Positions 18,924 through 28,701 of a stretch of DNA of 64,000 nucleotides are shown here, in pieces; within the stretch, counting starts at the first letter, position 1; each line of letters opens with the position of its first letter. The position numbers and the translations under genes are program-made. Under the pieces are notes generated by a model. That model saw only the letters and a program-made list of their open reading frames with translations. It ran no database searches and was not told where the DNA came from. Location: the NCBI RefSeq assembly GCF_002291425.1, contig NZ_CP014136.1:4216001-4280000 (forward strand). Reading direction: 5' to 3'. Source of the DNA: Gibbsiella quercinecans. Its GTDB lineage: Bacteria > Pseudomonadota > Gammaproteobacteria > Enterobacterales > Enterobacteriaceae.

Positions 18924-20002
18924 TAGCTCCCCCTCCTGAACAGATGGCGTTTGCGCACCAGCGCAATCAGCATCGGCGAGCCGAGCAGGGCGGTGACGAC
19001 GGAAACGCGCAGTTCGCCCGGCACCAGAAAACGGCCGAGCAGATCGGCGCTGAGCAGTAAAATCGGCGTGAGCACCAGCGTCCACGGTAACATCCACTGT
19101 AGCTCCGAACCGGACAGGCGGCGCGCGATGTGCGGCATCATCAGGCCCACAAAGGCAATCGGGCCCACGGCGGCGGTGGCGCTGCCGCACAGCAGCGTGA
19201 TCGCCAGCAGCCCGAGCAATTGGGTGCGCACAATGCCGGTGCCGAGGGCGGTGGCCAGTTCATTGCCCATGCTCAGGCTGTTGAGCGCCTTGTTCATCCA
19301 CAGCGTGATCAGGGTGCCAAGCACAATGGGCAGAGCCACGGCACGCACCACCTGCATATTTTGAATATCCAGCGAACCGGCCTGCCAGAAACGCAGTTGA
19401 TCGAACACCAGCGGGTTGAGCAGCGCAATGCCCGAGGTCATCCCTTCCAGCACCGCGGCCAGCGCCACGCCGGCCAGCGTCAGGCGGATAGGGTTGATGG
19501 TGCTGCCGCCCAGCGCGCCGATCAGCGCCACCAGCAGGGAGGCCAGCAGCGCGCCGGCAAAGGCGAACCAGAGGTAGTGGCCAACGCTGACCGCGCCAAA
19601 AAAGGTGATCCCCAAGACCACGGCAAAGCCGGCGCCGGCGTTGATGCCGAGGATCCCAGGATCCGCCAGCGGGTTACGGGTGAGGGTTTGCATTAATGCG
19701 CCCGCCAGCCCAAGCGCCACGCCGGCCAAAATACCGGCCAACGTCCGCGGCAGCCGGGATTCGGTGATGATCACGCAGTCCGCCGTGCTGCATTGGCCGG
19801 ACAACGCCTGAATCACCGTATCAAAAGGGATGGATTTTGCGCCCAGCGCCAGGCTGAGCACCGCCACCAGCAGCAGCGCCAAAACGGCCAATAGCAGGCC
19901 ATAAAACCGGCGGCGAAACGTACGGGAAGAACCGGGCATGCCGTAAGACCCCGCGGCGAGGGGAGGTGGAAGAGAGGTATTGTTGCGTGTAAGCCGAAAC
20001 AT
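18923..20002 (-). CDS. fepD: Ferric enterobactin permease FepD
   Basis: Partner permease of FepG. 359 residues, about 25 longer than E. coli FepD because of an N-terminal extension; the internal ATG at 19939 (MPGSSRTF) would give a more usual length, so the true start is uncertain. Family stretches: ESRLPRTLAGILAGVALGL, MQTLTRNPLADPGILGINAG, PIAFVGLMMPHIAR, VPGELRVSVVTALLGSP. First gene of the fepDGC operon, divergent from entS across a strong Fur-box-like palindrome. Confidence 0.94.
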   Translation of the reverse strand: MFRLTRNNTSLPPPLAAGSYGMPGSSRTFRRRFYGLLLAVLALLLVAVLSLALGAKSIPFDTVIQALSGQCSTADCVIITESRLPRTLAGILAGVALGLAGALMQTLTRNPLADPGILGINAGAGFAVVLGITFFGAVSVGHYLWFAFAGALLASLLVALIGALGGSTINPIRLTLAGVALAAVLEGMTSGIALLNPLVFDQLRFWQAGSLDIQNMQVVRAVALPIVLGTLITLWMNKALNSLSMGNELATALGTGIVRTQLLGLLAITLLCGSATAAVGPIAFVGLMMPHIARRLSGSELQWMLPWTLVLTPILLLSADLLGRFLVPGELRVSVVTALLGSPMLIALVRKRHLFRRGS

Positions 20003-20028
20003 GACATCCCATTATCAAACTGAACATC

Positions 20029-20047
20029 AATGATAGTTATTATCATT
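20029..20047. promoter_or_regulatory. Fur box between fepD and entS
   Basis: AATGATAGTTATTATCATT is a perfect 7-5-7 inverted repeat matching the Fur consensus GATAATGATAATCATTATC well. It lies 26 bases before fepD and about 100 before entS, so both export and import genes should be repressed by iron. Confidence 0.85.
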
Positions 20048-20148
20048 ATTGGTTGTGTCCGTCTATGGTAGCATGAGTCGCCAAATGATTGCAGCGCCCG
20101 CGTCATGGCATTGCGGCGCACAACCTGGAATTTGTGGTGAAAATACCA

Positions 20149-21417
20149 ATGAATAAAAATAAACCCTCTATTTTGCTCGATTTTAGCCTGTTGAGAACTA
20201 ACCGTGCCTTTCGCGCCGTGTTCTGTGCGCGTTTTATTTCTATTTTGGCTCTGGGCCTGATGGCGATCGCCATCCCGGTGCAAATTCAGGCATTAACCGG
20301 TTCAACGCTGCTGGTGGGGCTTGCGGTAACGTTCGCCGGCGGCGGGATGTTTACCGGGCTATTGATGGGCGGCGTGCTGGCGGATCGCTATGAGCGCCGC
20401 CGCCTGATCCTGTTTGCCCGCACGACCTGCGGCATTGGCTTTATCGGCCTGTGCGTTAACGCCGCCTTGCCATCGCCTTCGCTGGCGGTGATCTACCTGC
20501 TCGCCGTGTGGGACGGTTTTTTCGGCGCTGTGGGGGTCACGGCTCTGTTGGCGGCCACTCCTGCGCTGGTCGGGCGAGAAAATATCGTACAGGCCGGGGC
20601 GATCAGTATGCTGACGGTGCGGTTTGGTTCGGTGCTTTCCCCGGCGGTGGGCGGCGTCGTGATCGCCAGCGCCGGGGTGAGCTGGAACTATGGCCTGGCG
20701 GCGTTGGGCACCCTGCTGACGCTGGTGCCGTTGCTTAGCCTGCCGCAATTGATGCCACCACCGCAGCCGCGTGAACACCCGTTACGTGCACTGGTGAGCG
20801 GTTTTGCCTTCTTATTCCAAAACAAAGTGATTGGCATGGTAGCGCTGATCGGGGCGTTGCTGACCATGGCCAGCGCGGTGCGCGTCATTTATCCCGCCGT
20901 GGGTGAAAGCTGGCATATCGGCGCGTCCTACCTGGGCTTTATGTATTCCGCGGTGCCGCTCGGCGCGGCGCTGGGCGCTTTTACCAGCGGGCGAGTGGCG
21001 CAGGTGGCGCGCCCTGGCTGGATGATGCTGCTGACCGCCATCGGTGCCTTTGTGGCGATTGCGCTGTTCGGCCTGATGCCGTGGTATAGCCTGGCGTTGG
21101 TGTGCCTAGTGGTATTTGGCTACCTGAGCGCGGTGAATTCGTTGCTGCAATACGGGCTGATTCAGAACCTGACGCCGGATGCGTTCCTGGGCCGGATTAA
21201 CGGCCTGTGGACGGCGCAGAACGTGGTGGGCGATGCGCTGGGCGCGCTGTTGCTGGGGGCGATGGGGGCCTTTATGCTGCCGGCGATGACCGCCACCAGT
21301 TTCGGCCTGGGGGCGGCGCTGCTGGGTGTGCTGCTGTTAGTGACGATGACCGGCCTGCGGCAGGTTACCCTGCACAGGCCGGAGGAAACGTCGCCGTTAA
21401 CCGTCAGTGGGAAGTAA
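20149..21417 (+). CDS. entS: Enterobactin exporter EntS (MFS)
   Basis: Inner-membrane major facilitator protein that moves newly made siderophore out of the cytoplasm. 422 residues from [18 protein letters not shown]; the upstream ATG at 20089 gives an extension absent from the family. About 12 hydrophobic segments. The MFS loop motif is [13 protein letters not shown] (after segment 2). Long stretches such as [20 protein letters not shown] and [18 protein letters not shown] match E. coli EntS. Its last 14 bases overlap the end of the convergent fepB gene. Confidence 0.94.
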   Translation: MNKNKPSILLDFSLLRTNRAFRAVFCARFISILALGLMAIAIPVQIQALTGSTLLVGLAVTFAGGGMFTGLLMGGVLADRYERRRLILFARTTCGIGFIGLCVNAALPSPSLAVIYLLAVWDGFFGAVGVTALLAATPALVGRENIVQAGAISMLTVRFGSVLSPAVGGVVIASAGVSWNYGLAALGTLLTLVPLLSLPQLMPPPQPREHPLRALVSGFAFLFQNKVIGMVALIGALLTMASAVRVIYPAVGESWHIGASYLGFMYSAVPLGAALGAFTSGRVAQVARPGWMMLLTAIGAFVAIALFGLMPWYSLALVCLVVFGYLSAVNSLLQYGLIQNLTPDAFLGRINGLWTAQNVVGDALGALLLGAMGAFMLPAMTATSFGLGAALLGVLLLVTMTGLRQVTLHRPEETSPLTVSGK

Positions 21418-22363
21418 ACTGCTTTTCCAGCCGCGTCAGCAGGTTGCTGGCGCTGTAATAATCCAGGCGGAAGGTATCATTGCCCAGTGGGTAAACCCGC
21501 TGGTTCTGTACCGCCGGCAGATGCGCCAGCAGGCTGTTGGCCATCAGGCGTTGGGCGTCGCTTTCATCGTTGGCGAACAGCATCAGCGTTTGACCATTCA
21601 GCCCGGCGGCCAGGTTTTCCCCGCCCAGTTGGATGATGTCCTTGCGCATCCCCATGCTGGTGCTGGTACTTAATTTTGGCGGCAACGTTGCCAGGGTAAA
21701 GCCAAGCTGCTGTAACAGTTTCCCCTGTGAGGATTCGGCGGTCCACAGGTTGGCCGCCTTGCCGTCGTTGCGGAACACCAGCGCGGAAACCGGCTGGGGC
21801 GGCAATTGCATCCGCTGTTTTAGCGCGTTTTCTTGCGCATCGAACGCGGCGATCACGTTGGCGGCCTGTGCTTCGTGCCCGGTCGCCTGGCCAAGCTCCT
21901 GGGCCAATTCTTGCCAGCTTTTATCGTCGTAGTTGACGACCAGCACCGGGGCAATGGCCTTCAACTGATCGTAGATCGGCAGGGCGGAATCACCGCCGGT
22001 GGCGGCTACGATGATCAGATCGGGCGCTTCACCGGCAACGGCTTCGGCGTTGGGCTCGCCGATATACAAGCGTTTTACGCCGCGCTGCCGGGCGATATCC
22101 GCCCACTGGCGGAAAAAGCCCTGTGGGTCGGTCAGGCGCTGATTGGGCGTGGCGGCGCCGCTGGCGATCACCGGCGCGTCAATGGCCAAGAGGGTGCCGG
22201 TAACGGTCACGCTGGTGGAAACGATGCGCGCCGGCGGGTGATCCAGCGTAACGCTGCCGTGGGTGGTTTGCAGGGTACGCGGCCAGGCTGGGCCGGCAGC
22301 ATAGCTGCTGTTGAACGCCAGGAAACCGAACAGCGCCGCCGCCAGCAGCAGAATTTTGTTCAT
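21404..22363 (-). CDS. fepB: Ferric enterobactin periplasmic binding protein FepB
   Basis: Periplasmic carrier delivering ferric siderophore to FepDG. 319 residues with a clear signal peptide ([20 protein letters not shown], cleavage near SYA/AGP). The class III binding fold is indicated by [20 protein letters not shown] and [20 protein letters not shown]. It is divergent from entC over a Fur-controlled gap and convergent with entS, overlapping it by 14 bases. Confidence 0.94.
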   Translation of the reverse strand: MNKILLLAAALFGFLAFNSSYAAGPAWPRTLQTTHGSVTLDHPPARIVSTSVTVTGTLLAIDAPVIASGAATPNQRLTDPQGFFRQWADIARQRGVKRLYIGEPNAEAVAGEAPDLIIVAATGGDSALPIYDQLKAIAPVLVVNYDDKSWQELAQELGQATGHEAQAANVIAAFDAQENALKQRMQLPPQPVSALVFRNDGKAANLWTAESSQGKLLQQLGFTLATLPPKLSTSTSMGMRKDIIQLGGENLAAGLNGQTLMLFANDESDAQRLMANSLLAHLPAVQNQRVYPLGNDTFRLDYYSASNLLTRLEKQFTSH

Positions 22364-22607
22364 CGAAATGTGTCCTTTTAGATTAAAGAGTTATATCTAC
22401 CACTGATAAAAAATATATGTGTCCGCCATAAAGGCAAGTTGCATAGGTGTTGATTTTTTGTTCCACCGCCCGGTGATGCGATCGCGTAAACCACCCGGGT
22501 GAGCGGTTACAAGGCCAGCTTTCCGTATCGCGCAACATTGCGGGGAAATAGGCGAAAACCCTAATATTTACCTGATAATTCAGGCGCAGAGAAGGGGTTA
22601 CTGTTGG

Positions 22608-22636
22608 TTGACATGATAAATCATGACAGGTAATTT
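22608..22636 (+). promoter_or_regulatory. entCp: Sigma70 promoter of entCEBA
   Basis: TTGACA at 22608-22613 and TAATTT at 22631-22636 are separated by 17 bases, placing the start of transcription near 22643, about ten bases before the Fur box. Confidence 0.7.
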
Positions 22637-22652
22637 AGCGCGCGATTAACAT

Positions 22653-22671
22653 AAATGATAATCATTATTAT
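22653..22671. promoter_or_regulatory. Fur box upstream of entC
   Basis: AAATGATAATCATTATTAT contains the core GATAATCATTAT and closely follows the Fur consensus. It overlaps the expected start region of the entC promoter, so iron-Fur should block transcription. The rest of the 345-bp fepB-entC gap holds no recognisable gene. Confidence 0.85.
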
Positions 22672-22708
22672 CGGTGATTTTCGTTGATGAAAGGATAAAG
22701 GTGTACCG

Positions 22709-23920
22709 ATGGATATAGCCATGAGTGGTGCCAATCATAGGGAACCGTTTAGCAGGGATGATGAGCGTGCAGAGGCGGCATCTTTACCTCTGGCCTCCGG
22801 CTTCTTTTTCTCTTCGCCCTATCGGAGCCTGAGGACGGAAGGCTGCGTGGCTGCGATGGCTTTGCCTGCGTTTGGCGGTGAAGAGATTGGCGGTGTATTT
22901 CAACAGGCGGTGCAACAGGCATTCGCCAAAGCGCGGTTAGCCGGAGTTAGCAACCCGGTGTTATGTGGCGCTATCCCCTTCGACACGCACCAGCCTTCGG
23001 CCTTGTTTGTGCCGCAACACGTTCACTGGTTTGAGCGCGAACGCGCATTTGGCGCTGCCGCAGCGGCCAACGGCAGCGCGCCGGAAATCGCCAGCCAGCT
23101 TGAAGTGCCGCCACAGCCGGTGTTCATGCAGATGGTCAGCGATGCGGTGGCACAAATGAAGAGCGGGCGGTTGGATAAGGTGGTGCTTTCACGGCTGCTG
23201 GAGATTGAAACCCGCCACCCGGTGGACCGGCATGCGCTGATGGCGCGTATTATTACCCAGAACCCGCACGGCTTTCATTTCCACGTGCCGCTGGCCACCG
23301 GCGCGCTGTTGGGGGCCAGCCCGGAATTGCTGTTACGCAAAGAGGGCGATCGCTTCTACTCGAACCCGTTGGCGGGCTCAACCCGGCGGGAAGCCGATCC
23401 ACAGCGCGATCGCGAGGTGCGCCAACAACTGATGGCGTCGGAAAAAGATCGCTACGAGCACCAGATCGTGACCGAAGGCATGCGCCGCATGCTGGCCGCA
23501 CGCAGCCAGGTTCTGAATATCCCCGCCGCCCCGGAATTGCTCAGCACCACGACGCTCTGGCACCTGTCAACGCCGATTGACGGCAAAGTGGCGGATAAAA
23601 CGGAAAACGCGCTGTCGCTGGCCTGCCTGTTGCACCCAACGCCTGCGCTGTGCGGCACGCCAACGGCCGCGGCGGCAGAACTGATTAAACAGTTGGAACC
23701 CTTTGACCGTGGACTGTTCGGCGGCATCGTTGGTTGGTGTGATGCCAACGGCGACGGTGAATGGGTGGTCACCATCCGCTGCGGCACCGTGGATGGCAAG
23801 CAGGTGAGGTTGTTTGCCGGCGCAGGCATAGTGCAGGACTCCTTGCCCGAATCCGAATGGCGTGAAACCGGTGTCAAACTGAGCACAATCCTGCGTGCAT
23901 TCGGTTTGAACCAAGGATAA
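22709..23920 (+). CDS. entC: Isochorismate synthase EntC
   Basis: Converts chorismate to isochorismate, first step of dihydroxybenzoate synthesis. 403 residues. Chorismate-binding family stretches: [15 protein letters not shown] (about residues 158-172), [64 protein letters not shown] and [14 protein letters not shown]. First gene of the entCEBA operon; entE follows after five bases. Confidence 0.96.
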   Translation: MDIAMSGANHREPFSRDDERAEAASLPLASGFFFSSPYRSLRTEGCVAAMALPAFGGEEIGGVFQQAVQQAFAKARLAGVSNPVLCGAIPFDTHQPSALFVPQHVHWFERERAFGAAAAANGSAPEIASQLEVPPQPVFMQMVSDAVAQMKSGRLDKVVLSRLLEIETRHPVDRHALMARIITQNPHGFHFHVPLATGALLGASPELLLRKEGDRFYSNPLAGSTRREADPQRDREVRQQLMASEKDRYEHQIVTEGMRRMLAARSQVLNIPAAPELLSTTTLWHLSTPIDGKVADKTENALSLACLLHPTPALCGTPTAAAAELIKQLEPFDRGLFGGIVGWCDANGDGEWVVTIRCGTVDGKQVRLFAGAGIVQDSLPESEWRETGVKLSTILRAFGLNQG

Positions 23921-23925
23921 AAATA

Positions 23926-25554
23926 ATGAGCATTGCTTTTACCCCCTGGCCCGAAGAGTTTGCCCGCCGCTACCGCGAGTGCGGTTATTGGCTTGATCTG
24001 CCGCTGACCGACATTCTCGATCGGCAGGCTGAAAATGACACGGCGGCGCTGATTGATGCCCGTGGCAGCCTAAGCTACCGCCAACTGGCGCAGTATTCCA
24101 CCAACCTGGCGGCGGCGTTGCAGCGCCGTGGGGTGCAAGCCGGCGATACCGCTCTGGTGCAGTTGGGCAACGACGTTGAGTTTTACGTGGTGTTTTTTGC
24201 CCTGTTGAAGATTGGCGTGGTGCCGGTTAATGCGCTGCCCAACCACCAGCGCAGCGAGCTTGATGCTTACGCCACGCAGATTCGCCCCAGCTTGCTGATC
24301 GCCGATCGCCGCCACCCGCTGTTTGCCGATGACGATGTGCTGGCGGTCTTTTGCAGCCGCCATCTGTCATTGCGCGTGGTGGGGTTACACCATGCCGAGG
24401 GCGATGCGCGCGCGCTTGCCGCCTGGATGGAAGAAGACAGCCAGGGCTTTGTCGCCGCACCGTCCGCCGCCGATCAGGTGGCCTTTTTCCAGCTTTCCGG
24501 CGGCAGCACCGGCACGCCGAAACTGATCCCCCGAACCCACAACGACTATTACTACAGTATTCGCCGCAGCGTCGAAGTGTGTGGTTTTGACGCGCAGACC
24601 CGCTTCCTGTGCGCGTTGCCGGTGGCGCACAACTACCCAATGAGCTCGCCGGGCGTACTGGGCGTGTTTTACGTGGGCGGGTTAACCGTGTTCGCCAGCG
24701 ATCCAGACGCGGCGCAGTGTTTCCGGCTGATTGAACAGCACCGGATCACCGTAACCGCACTGGTGCCGCCGGCCGTGACGCTGTGGCTGCAGGCGATAGA
24801 AGAGTGGGGCAGCAATGCCGCATTGGCCAGCCTGCAACTGTTGCAGGTGGGGGGCGCCAAGCTGAGCGAAACGCTGGCGGCGCGTATTCCCGCCGAGATC
24901 GGCTGCCAGTTGCAGCAGGTCTTCGGCATGGCGGAAGGGCTGGTCAACTACACGCTGCTGGACGACGACGAACCGCATATGTTCACCACTCAAGGCAAAC
25001 CGATGTCGCCGGGCGATGAGGTGTGGGTCGCCGACGATGAGGGCAACCCGCTGCCGCCGGGGGCCGTTGGCCGCCTGATGACGCGGGGGCCGTATACCTT
25101 CCGCGGTTATTACCAAAGCCCGGAGCACAACGCCAGCGCCTTTGACGAAAACGGCTTTTACTGCTCCGGCGATCTGATCAGTATCACCGAAGACGGCTAT
25201 ATCAAGGTGCAGGGGCGGCAGAAAGACCAGATCAACCGCGGTGGGGAAAAGATTGCCGCAGAAGAGGTGGAAAACCTGCTGCTGCGCCACCCGGATGTGA
25301 TCAACGCCGCGCTGGTGTCTATGCCGGATGCCCTGATGGGTGAAAAGAGCTGTGCCTATGTGATTGCTACCCGGCCCCTGAAGCCGGTGGTGCTGCGCCG
25401 CCATTTGCGTGAGCTGGGCGTGGCCGATTTTAAGTTGCCGGACCGCATTGTGCTGGTAGACAGCCTGCCGCTAACGCCGGTCGGCAAAGTGGATAAAAAA
25501 CTGCTGCGCCAAAGCCTGGAAGCGCAGCAACAGCCAACGGCCCAAGGAGAGTAG
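23926..25554 (+). CDS. entE: 2,3-dihydroxybenzoate-AMP ligase EntE
   Basis: Activates 2,3-dihydroxybenzoate with ATP and loads it on the EntB carrier domain. 542 residues, stand-alone adenylation enzyme. P-loop [19 protein letters not shown] near residue 190; aromatic-acid pocket around [36 protein letters not shown]; and the C-terminal catalytic Lys in [10 protein letters not shown]. Its stop overlaps or abuts the start of entB (TAGTGATG). Confidence 0.96.
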   Translation: MSIAFTPWPEEFARRYRECGYWLDLPLTDILDRQAENDTAALIDARGSLSYRQLAQYSTNLAAALQRRGVQAGDTALVQLGNDVEFYVVFFALLKIGVVPVNALPNHQRSELDAYATQIRPSLLIADRRHPLFADDDVLAVFCSRHLSLRVVGLHHAEGDARALAAWMEEDSQGFVAAPSAADQVAFFQLSGGSTGTPKLIPRTHNDYYYSIRRSVEVCGFDAQTRFLCALPVAHNYPMSSPGVLGVFYVGGLTVFASDPDAAQCFRLIEQHRITVTALVPPAVTLWLQAIEEWGSNAALASLQLLQVGGAKLSETLAARIPAEIGCQLQQVFGMAEGLVNYTLLDDDEPHMFTTQGKPMSPGDEVWVADDEGNPLPPGAVGRLMTRGPYTFRGYYQSPEHNASAFDENGFYCSGDLISITEDGYIKVQGRQKDQINRGGEKIAAEEVENLLLRHPDVINAALVSMPDALMGEKSCAYVIATRPLKPVVLRRHLRELGVADFKLPDRIVLVDSLPLTPVGKVDKKLLRQSLEAQQQPTAQGE

Positions 25555-25556
25555 TG

Positions 25557-26411
25557 ATGGCCATTCCTAAAATTGACGATTATGCACTGCCGACGCGGGA
25601 AGAATTGCCTGCGAATAAGGTGGGTTGGGTAGTTGAGCCGCAACGAGCTGCGCTGCTGATTCATGATATGCAGCAATATTTCCTGAACTTTTGGCGGGAA
25701 GACAGCCCGTTAATCAAACAGGTGGTGGAAAACATCGCCAACCTGCGCCGTTATTGCAAACAGCAGGGGATCCCGGTGTTTTACACCGCGCAGCCCACCC
25801 AGCAGTCTGATGCGGATCGCGCGTTGCTTAACGATATGTGGGGGCCGGGCCTGAACGATCATCCGGATCAGCAGGCGGTGGTGGCGGCGCTGGCGCCGCA
25901 GGATGATGACACCGTGTTGACCAAGTGGCGCTACAGCGCCTTTCAGCGCTCGCCGTTGGAAGCGATCCTGCGGGAATCCGGCCGCGATCAGCTGATTATC
26001 TGCGGTGTTTATGCCCATATCGGCTGCCTGACCACGGCGCTGGACGCCTTCATGCGCGATATCCAACCCTTTATGGTGGCGGACGCATTGGCTGACTTTT
26101 CACGTGACGAGCATCTGATGGCGCTGCGCTATGCCGCCGGCCGCTGCGGCCGGGTGGTGACCACCGCCGAACTGTTGCCCGGCATCGCCAGCAAAGATGC
26201 GCTGCGCCAACAGATCCTGCCGCTGCTTGATGAGGACAGCGAAGAGATGGGTAACGATGAGAACCTGATCGATTACGGTTTGGATTCGGTGCGCATTATG
26301 GAACTGGCAACCCGCTGGCGCAAAATCCGCAGCGATATCGATTTTGTCGCCCTGGCGAAAAATCCGACCATCGACGCCTGGTGGGCATTACTGTCTGGGG
26401 GGAACGCCTGA
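25557..26411 (+). CDS. entB: Isochorismatase / aryl carrier protein EntB
   Basis: Bifunctional: the N-terminal isochorismatase makes 2,3-dihydro-2,3-dihydroxybenzoate, and the C-terminal aryl carrier domain holds the activated acid. 284 residues from MAIPKIDDYALP; a GTG one codon upstream is less likely. Isochorismatase landmarks: LLIHDMQQYFLNFW, KWRYSAFQRSPLE, CGVYAHIGCLTTALDAFMRD. The carrier motif DYGLDSVRIMEL near residue 240 has the serine for phosphopantetheine. Stop overlaps entA (TGATG). Confidence 0.96.
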   Translation: MAIPKIDDYALPTREELPANKVGWVVEPQRAALLIHDMQQYFLNFWREDSPLIKQVVENIANLRRYCKQQGIPVFYTAQPTQQSDADRALLNDMWGPGLNDHPDQQAVVAALAPQDDDTVLTKWRYSAFQRSPLEAILRESGRDQLIICGVYAHIGCLTTALDAFMRDIQPFMVADALADFSRDEHLMALRYAAGRCGRVVTTAELLPGIASKDALRQQILPLLDEDSEEMGNDENLIDYGLDSVRIMELATRWRKIRSDIDFVALAKNPTIDAWWALLSGGNA

Positions 26412-27166
26412 TGAGCCAGTGGGATTTCAGCGGTAAACGCGTTTGGGTGACCGGCGCCGGCGCCGGCATCGGTCTGGATACCGCGCGTGCGTTTGTGAAG
26501 GCCGGGGCGCAAGTTATCGGCTTTGATCGCCATTTCGGCGATGACGATTACCCGTTCCGCACCGAGCTGTTGGACATTGCCGATGCGGCGGCGGTTGATT
26601 GCACGTGTGCCCGTTTGCTGGCCGAACATGATGGGCTGGACGTACTGGTCAACGGCGCGGGCATTTTGCGCATGGGGCTGACGGATGAAACCAGCAGCGA
26701 GGATTGGCTGGCGTGCCTGGCGGTTAATGCCGGCGGCGCGTTCAACCTGTTCCGCCATACGCTGCCGGTGTTCCGCCGCCAGCGGCGCGGCGCCATTGTC
26801 AGCATTGCGTCCAATGCGGCGCACGTGCCGCGCGTGGGCATGGCGGCTTATTGCGCATCCAAAGCGGCGTTACGCAGCCTGTGCCAGACCGTTGGGCTGG
26901 AGATGGCGCCGTATGGCGTGCGCAGTAATATTGTTTCGCCCGGTTCGACCAATACGCCGATGCAGCGGGGGATGTGGCAGGACGAAAGCGGCGAGCAGAA
27001 GACCATTAACGGCTTCCCCGAACAGTTCAAGCTGGGGATCCCGCTGGGCAAAATAGCCCAGCCGCGTGAGGTTACCGAGGCGATCTTGTTTTTGGCTTCT
27101 GATCTCGCCAGCCATATCACCATGCAGGATATCGTGATTGACGGCGGGGCGACGCTCGCTGCCTGA
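26411..27166 (+). CDS. entA: 2,3-dihydro-2,3-dihydroxybenzoate dehydrogenase EntA
   Basis: NAD-dependent short-chain dehydrogenase that yields 2,3-dihydroxybenzoate. 251 residues from MSQWDFSG, whose ATG overlaps the entB stop by one base. Nucleotide-binding VTGAGAGIGLDTA (residues ~12-24), NGAGIL, catalytic Ser in SIASNAAH and YCASKAAL with the Tyr/Lys pair. Ends the operon; the entH thioesterase gene that usually follows is not present, and the sequence beyond belongs to the inserted segment. Confidence 0.95.
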   Translation: MSQWDFSGKRVWVTGAGAGIGLDTARAFVKAGAQVIGFDRHFGDDDYPFRTELLDIADAAAVDCTCARLLAEHDGLDVLVNGAGILRMGLTDETSSEDWLACLAVNAGGAFNLFRHTLPVFRRQRRGAIVSIASNAAHVPRVGMAAYCASKAALRSLCQTVGLEMAPYGVRSNIVSPGSTNTPMQRGMWQDESGEQKTINGFPEQFKLGIPLGKIAQPREVTEAILFLASDLASHITMQDIVIDGGATLAA

Positions 27167-27177
27167 TTAAAACAGGT

Positions 27178-27211
27178 GCGCCGGATCTGGGGTACGATAA
27201 ATCCGGTGCAT
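27178..27211 (+). terminator. Weak hairpin after entA
   Basis: GCGCCGGAT pairs with ATCCGGTGC (8 of 9 bases) over a 13-base loop, starting 12 bases after the entA stop. There is only a short T stretch (ATTTT), so termination strength is uncertain. Confidence 0.45.
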
Positions 27212-27213
27212 TT

Positions 27214-27378
27214 TCAGCGATGTTTTGCAAACGGGCGGCGCCCTCCCGGAAACTTTTCAACAGGCAATAAAGGGATCACTATCCGACGGTTTAACTGCCC
27301 AATAATATCGCTCGTGACATTGAGCAATAGAGGGTAAATGACGCTTTTCCCAGTATTACCATATACAGTGAATTGCAT
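27214..27378 (-). pseudogene. ccdB: Truncated CcdB toxin
   Basis: CcdB poisons DNA gyrase. This frame begins two bases after the ccdA stop with MQFTVYGNTGKSVIYPLLLN and continues through SDIIGQLNRRIVIPLLPVEK, clearly the CcdB N-terminal half of the chromosomal type. After PGGRRP it runs into FAKHR and a stop at residue 54, while full CcdB has about 101-105 residues. The C-terminal helix that contacts gyrase is missing, so the toxin should be inactive. The break lies within 50 bases of the end of entA, i.e. at the edge of the inserted segment. Confidence 0.8.
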
Positions 27379-27380
27379 TG

Positions 27381-27605
27381 TTAAAACGTCCTGTATTCAT
27401 CGCTGAAACAACCCTGTTCATCATGAAAACGATTTAATGCTTCGATTGCTTCCATGTTCTGTTCTTGCCATTTTTTCGCTTCATGCTGGCGAAGCTCAAC
27501 AGCCAGGGTGGCACTCAGGTTAATGCCAGCTTCACGCGCCCGGGCAAGCAAGGTTCGCTCCACCGCCATTGTCACGCTCTGCGTGTTTCGTTCTTTAGCT
27601 GTCAT
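27381..27605 (-). CDS. ccdA: CcdA-type antitoxin
   Basis: 74-residue antitoxin with an N-terminal ribbon-helix-helix DNA-binding part (TQSVTMAVERTLLARAREAG) and the C-terminal toxin-binding tail ending EQGCFSDEYRTF, the hallmark of chromosomal CcdA. Its partner gene directly downstream is truncated, so the antitoxin is effectively an orphan. Its ATG overlaps the stop of an upstream 32-codon frame (ATGA), placing it in the same transcript as the ABC operon. The intact reading frame suggests it may be retained as a DNA-binding regulator or be a recent leftover. Confidence 0.88.
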   Translation of the reverse strand: MTAKERNTQSVTMAVERTLLARAREAGINLSATLAVELRQHEAKKWQEQNMEAIEALNRFHDEQGCFSDEYRTF

Positions 27606-27700
27606 CGTTCATCGCCTGTGATGAGATACGTGTAAATAACACGACACAATGCACAGAGCATAACACCAAAAGCGGAGCCTAATAGTAGGCCCATTCTCAT
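27602..27700 (-). CDS. Putative 32-residue single-pass membrane microprotein
   Basis: Short frame starting MRMGLLLGSAFGVMLCALCR and ending YLITGDER. A hydrophobic stretch of about 17-20 residues fits one membrane helix, with a basic N-terminus and a charged C-terminus. The start overlaps the permease stop as ATGA and the stop overlaps the ccdA start as ATGA, so it is coupled on both sides, which argues for real translation. Family unknown. It might be an accessory of the upstream permease, or merely a coupling frame. Confidence 0.5.
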   Translation of the reverse strand: MRMGLLLGSAFGVMLCALCRVIYTYLITGDER

Positions 27701-28701
27701 GACGGGGATCTGGCGAGGAGGGTAATGACAAACAGACCGCCAATGCCTGCTGTGATAATGCCGATGGGCAGTTCCTGCGGAGCCAGGAGCGTCCGGCTGA
27801 CAATGTCTCCGCCACACAGCAGAACCGCGCCCCATACGCCGCACAGTGGCAGCAACAGCAGATGTTTAACGCCCGAAAAATGCCGACACACATGAGGCAC
27901 CATAAGGCCGACGAAACCAATCACACCGGTTAACGCCACCAGAAAAGACGTTGCCAGCGCGCAACAGAGAAAAATCTCCATTCGCAGGCGGCTGACGTTA
28001 ATCCCCAGCGACAGCGCGGTTTGTTCTCCGGCCAGCACACCATCCAGCGAACGCCACCGCAACAGGACAAAGGCGTTCAGCAGAACCAGGCTGAACATGG
28101 CGAAGGGCAGATTATCCCAGGTGGCTAACCCCAGACCACCCAGCGACCAGAACAACACGGCGCTGGCCGCCCGCTGATCGCCGGAAAAAATGAGATAGCT
28201 GGTCAGCGCCCCGAACAAAAAAGAGATGGCAAGCCCGCAGAGAACCAGATGCTCTGCCCCACGTTGCTTTTTAAAATGAAACAGCAACATCACTGCGATG
28301 GCGGAACAGACACCACCAACAAATGCCGATACGGGAAGCGTTAATGCACCGAGCCGATCGCCAAAGCGGGTGATCACCAGTACCGCCCCCGCTGACGCGC
28401 CGGATGACAGCCCAAACAAAAAAGGGTCGGCCAGATCATTACGGGTGGTGGTCTGTAACAACGCACCCACCATCGCCAGCCCCGCCCCAGTCAGCACCGC
28501 AAGTAGCGTCCTCGGCACACGTAAATCCGTCACAATCCTGCTGACCATGTCAGACACCGGCACGTCCGCCAGCCTTAGCGCCCCCAGCACCTGCATCAGC
28601 GGCAGTGATACCGTACCGGTGGCAATACTGAGCAACATCAGCCCCAGCAATACCACTATTGCACTCCACATCGCCCAGTGATAACGAGACAACGCAGACA
28701 T
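27697..28701 (-). CDS. FecCD-type metal/metallophore ABC permease
   Basis: Inner-membrane permease of the siderophore/cobalamin/haem class, 334 residues with about nine to ten hydrophobic segments. Family motifs: DLRVPRTLLAVLTGAGLAMV, LLQTTTRNDLADPFLFGLSS, GVIGFVGLMVPHVCRHF, LPIGIITAGIGGLFVITLLA. It probably works as a homodimer, as only one permease gene is present. Start overlaps the binding-protein stop by one base. Distinct from FepD and FepG in sequence. Substrate unknown; the zinc-type control region of the operon suggests a zinc complex. Confidence 0.85.
   Translation of the reverse strand: MSALSRYHWAMWSAIVVLLGLMLLSIATGTVSLPLMQVLGALRLADVPVSDMVSRIVTDLRVPRTLLAVLTGAGLAMVGALLQTTTRNDLADPFLFGLSSGASAGAVLVITRFGDRLGALTLPVSAFVGGVCSAIAVMLLFHFKKQRGAEHLVLCGLAISFLFGALTSYLIFSGDQRAASAVLFWSLGGLGLATWDNLPFAMFSLVLLNAFVLLRWRSLDGVLAGEQTALSLGINVSRLRMEIFLCCALATSFLVALTGVIGFVGLMVPHVCRHFSGVKHLLLLPLCGVWGAVLLCGGDIVSRTLLAPQELPIGIITAGIGGLFVITLLARSPS

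Noticed and set aside
27701-27844. The longer 80-codon version of the microprotein frame
   Set aside because: Its first 48 codons are Arg/His-rich and lie in another frame of the permease gene; only the last 32 codons look like a protein.
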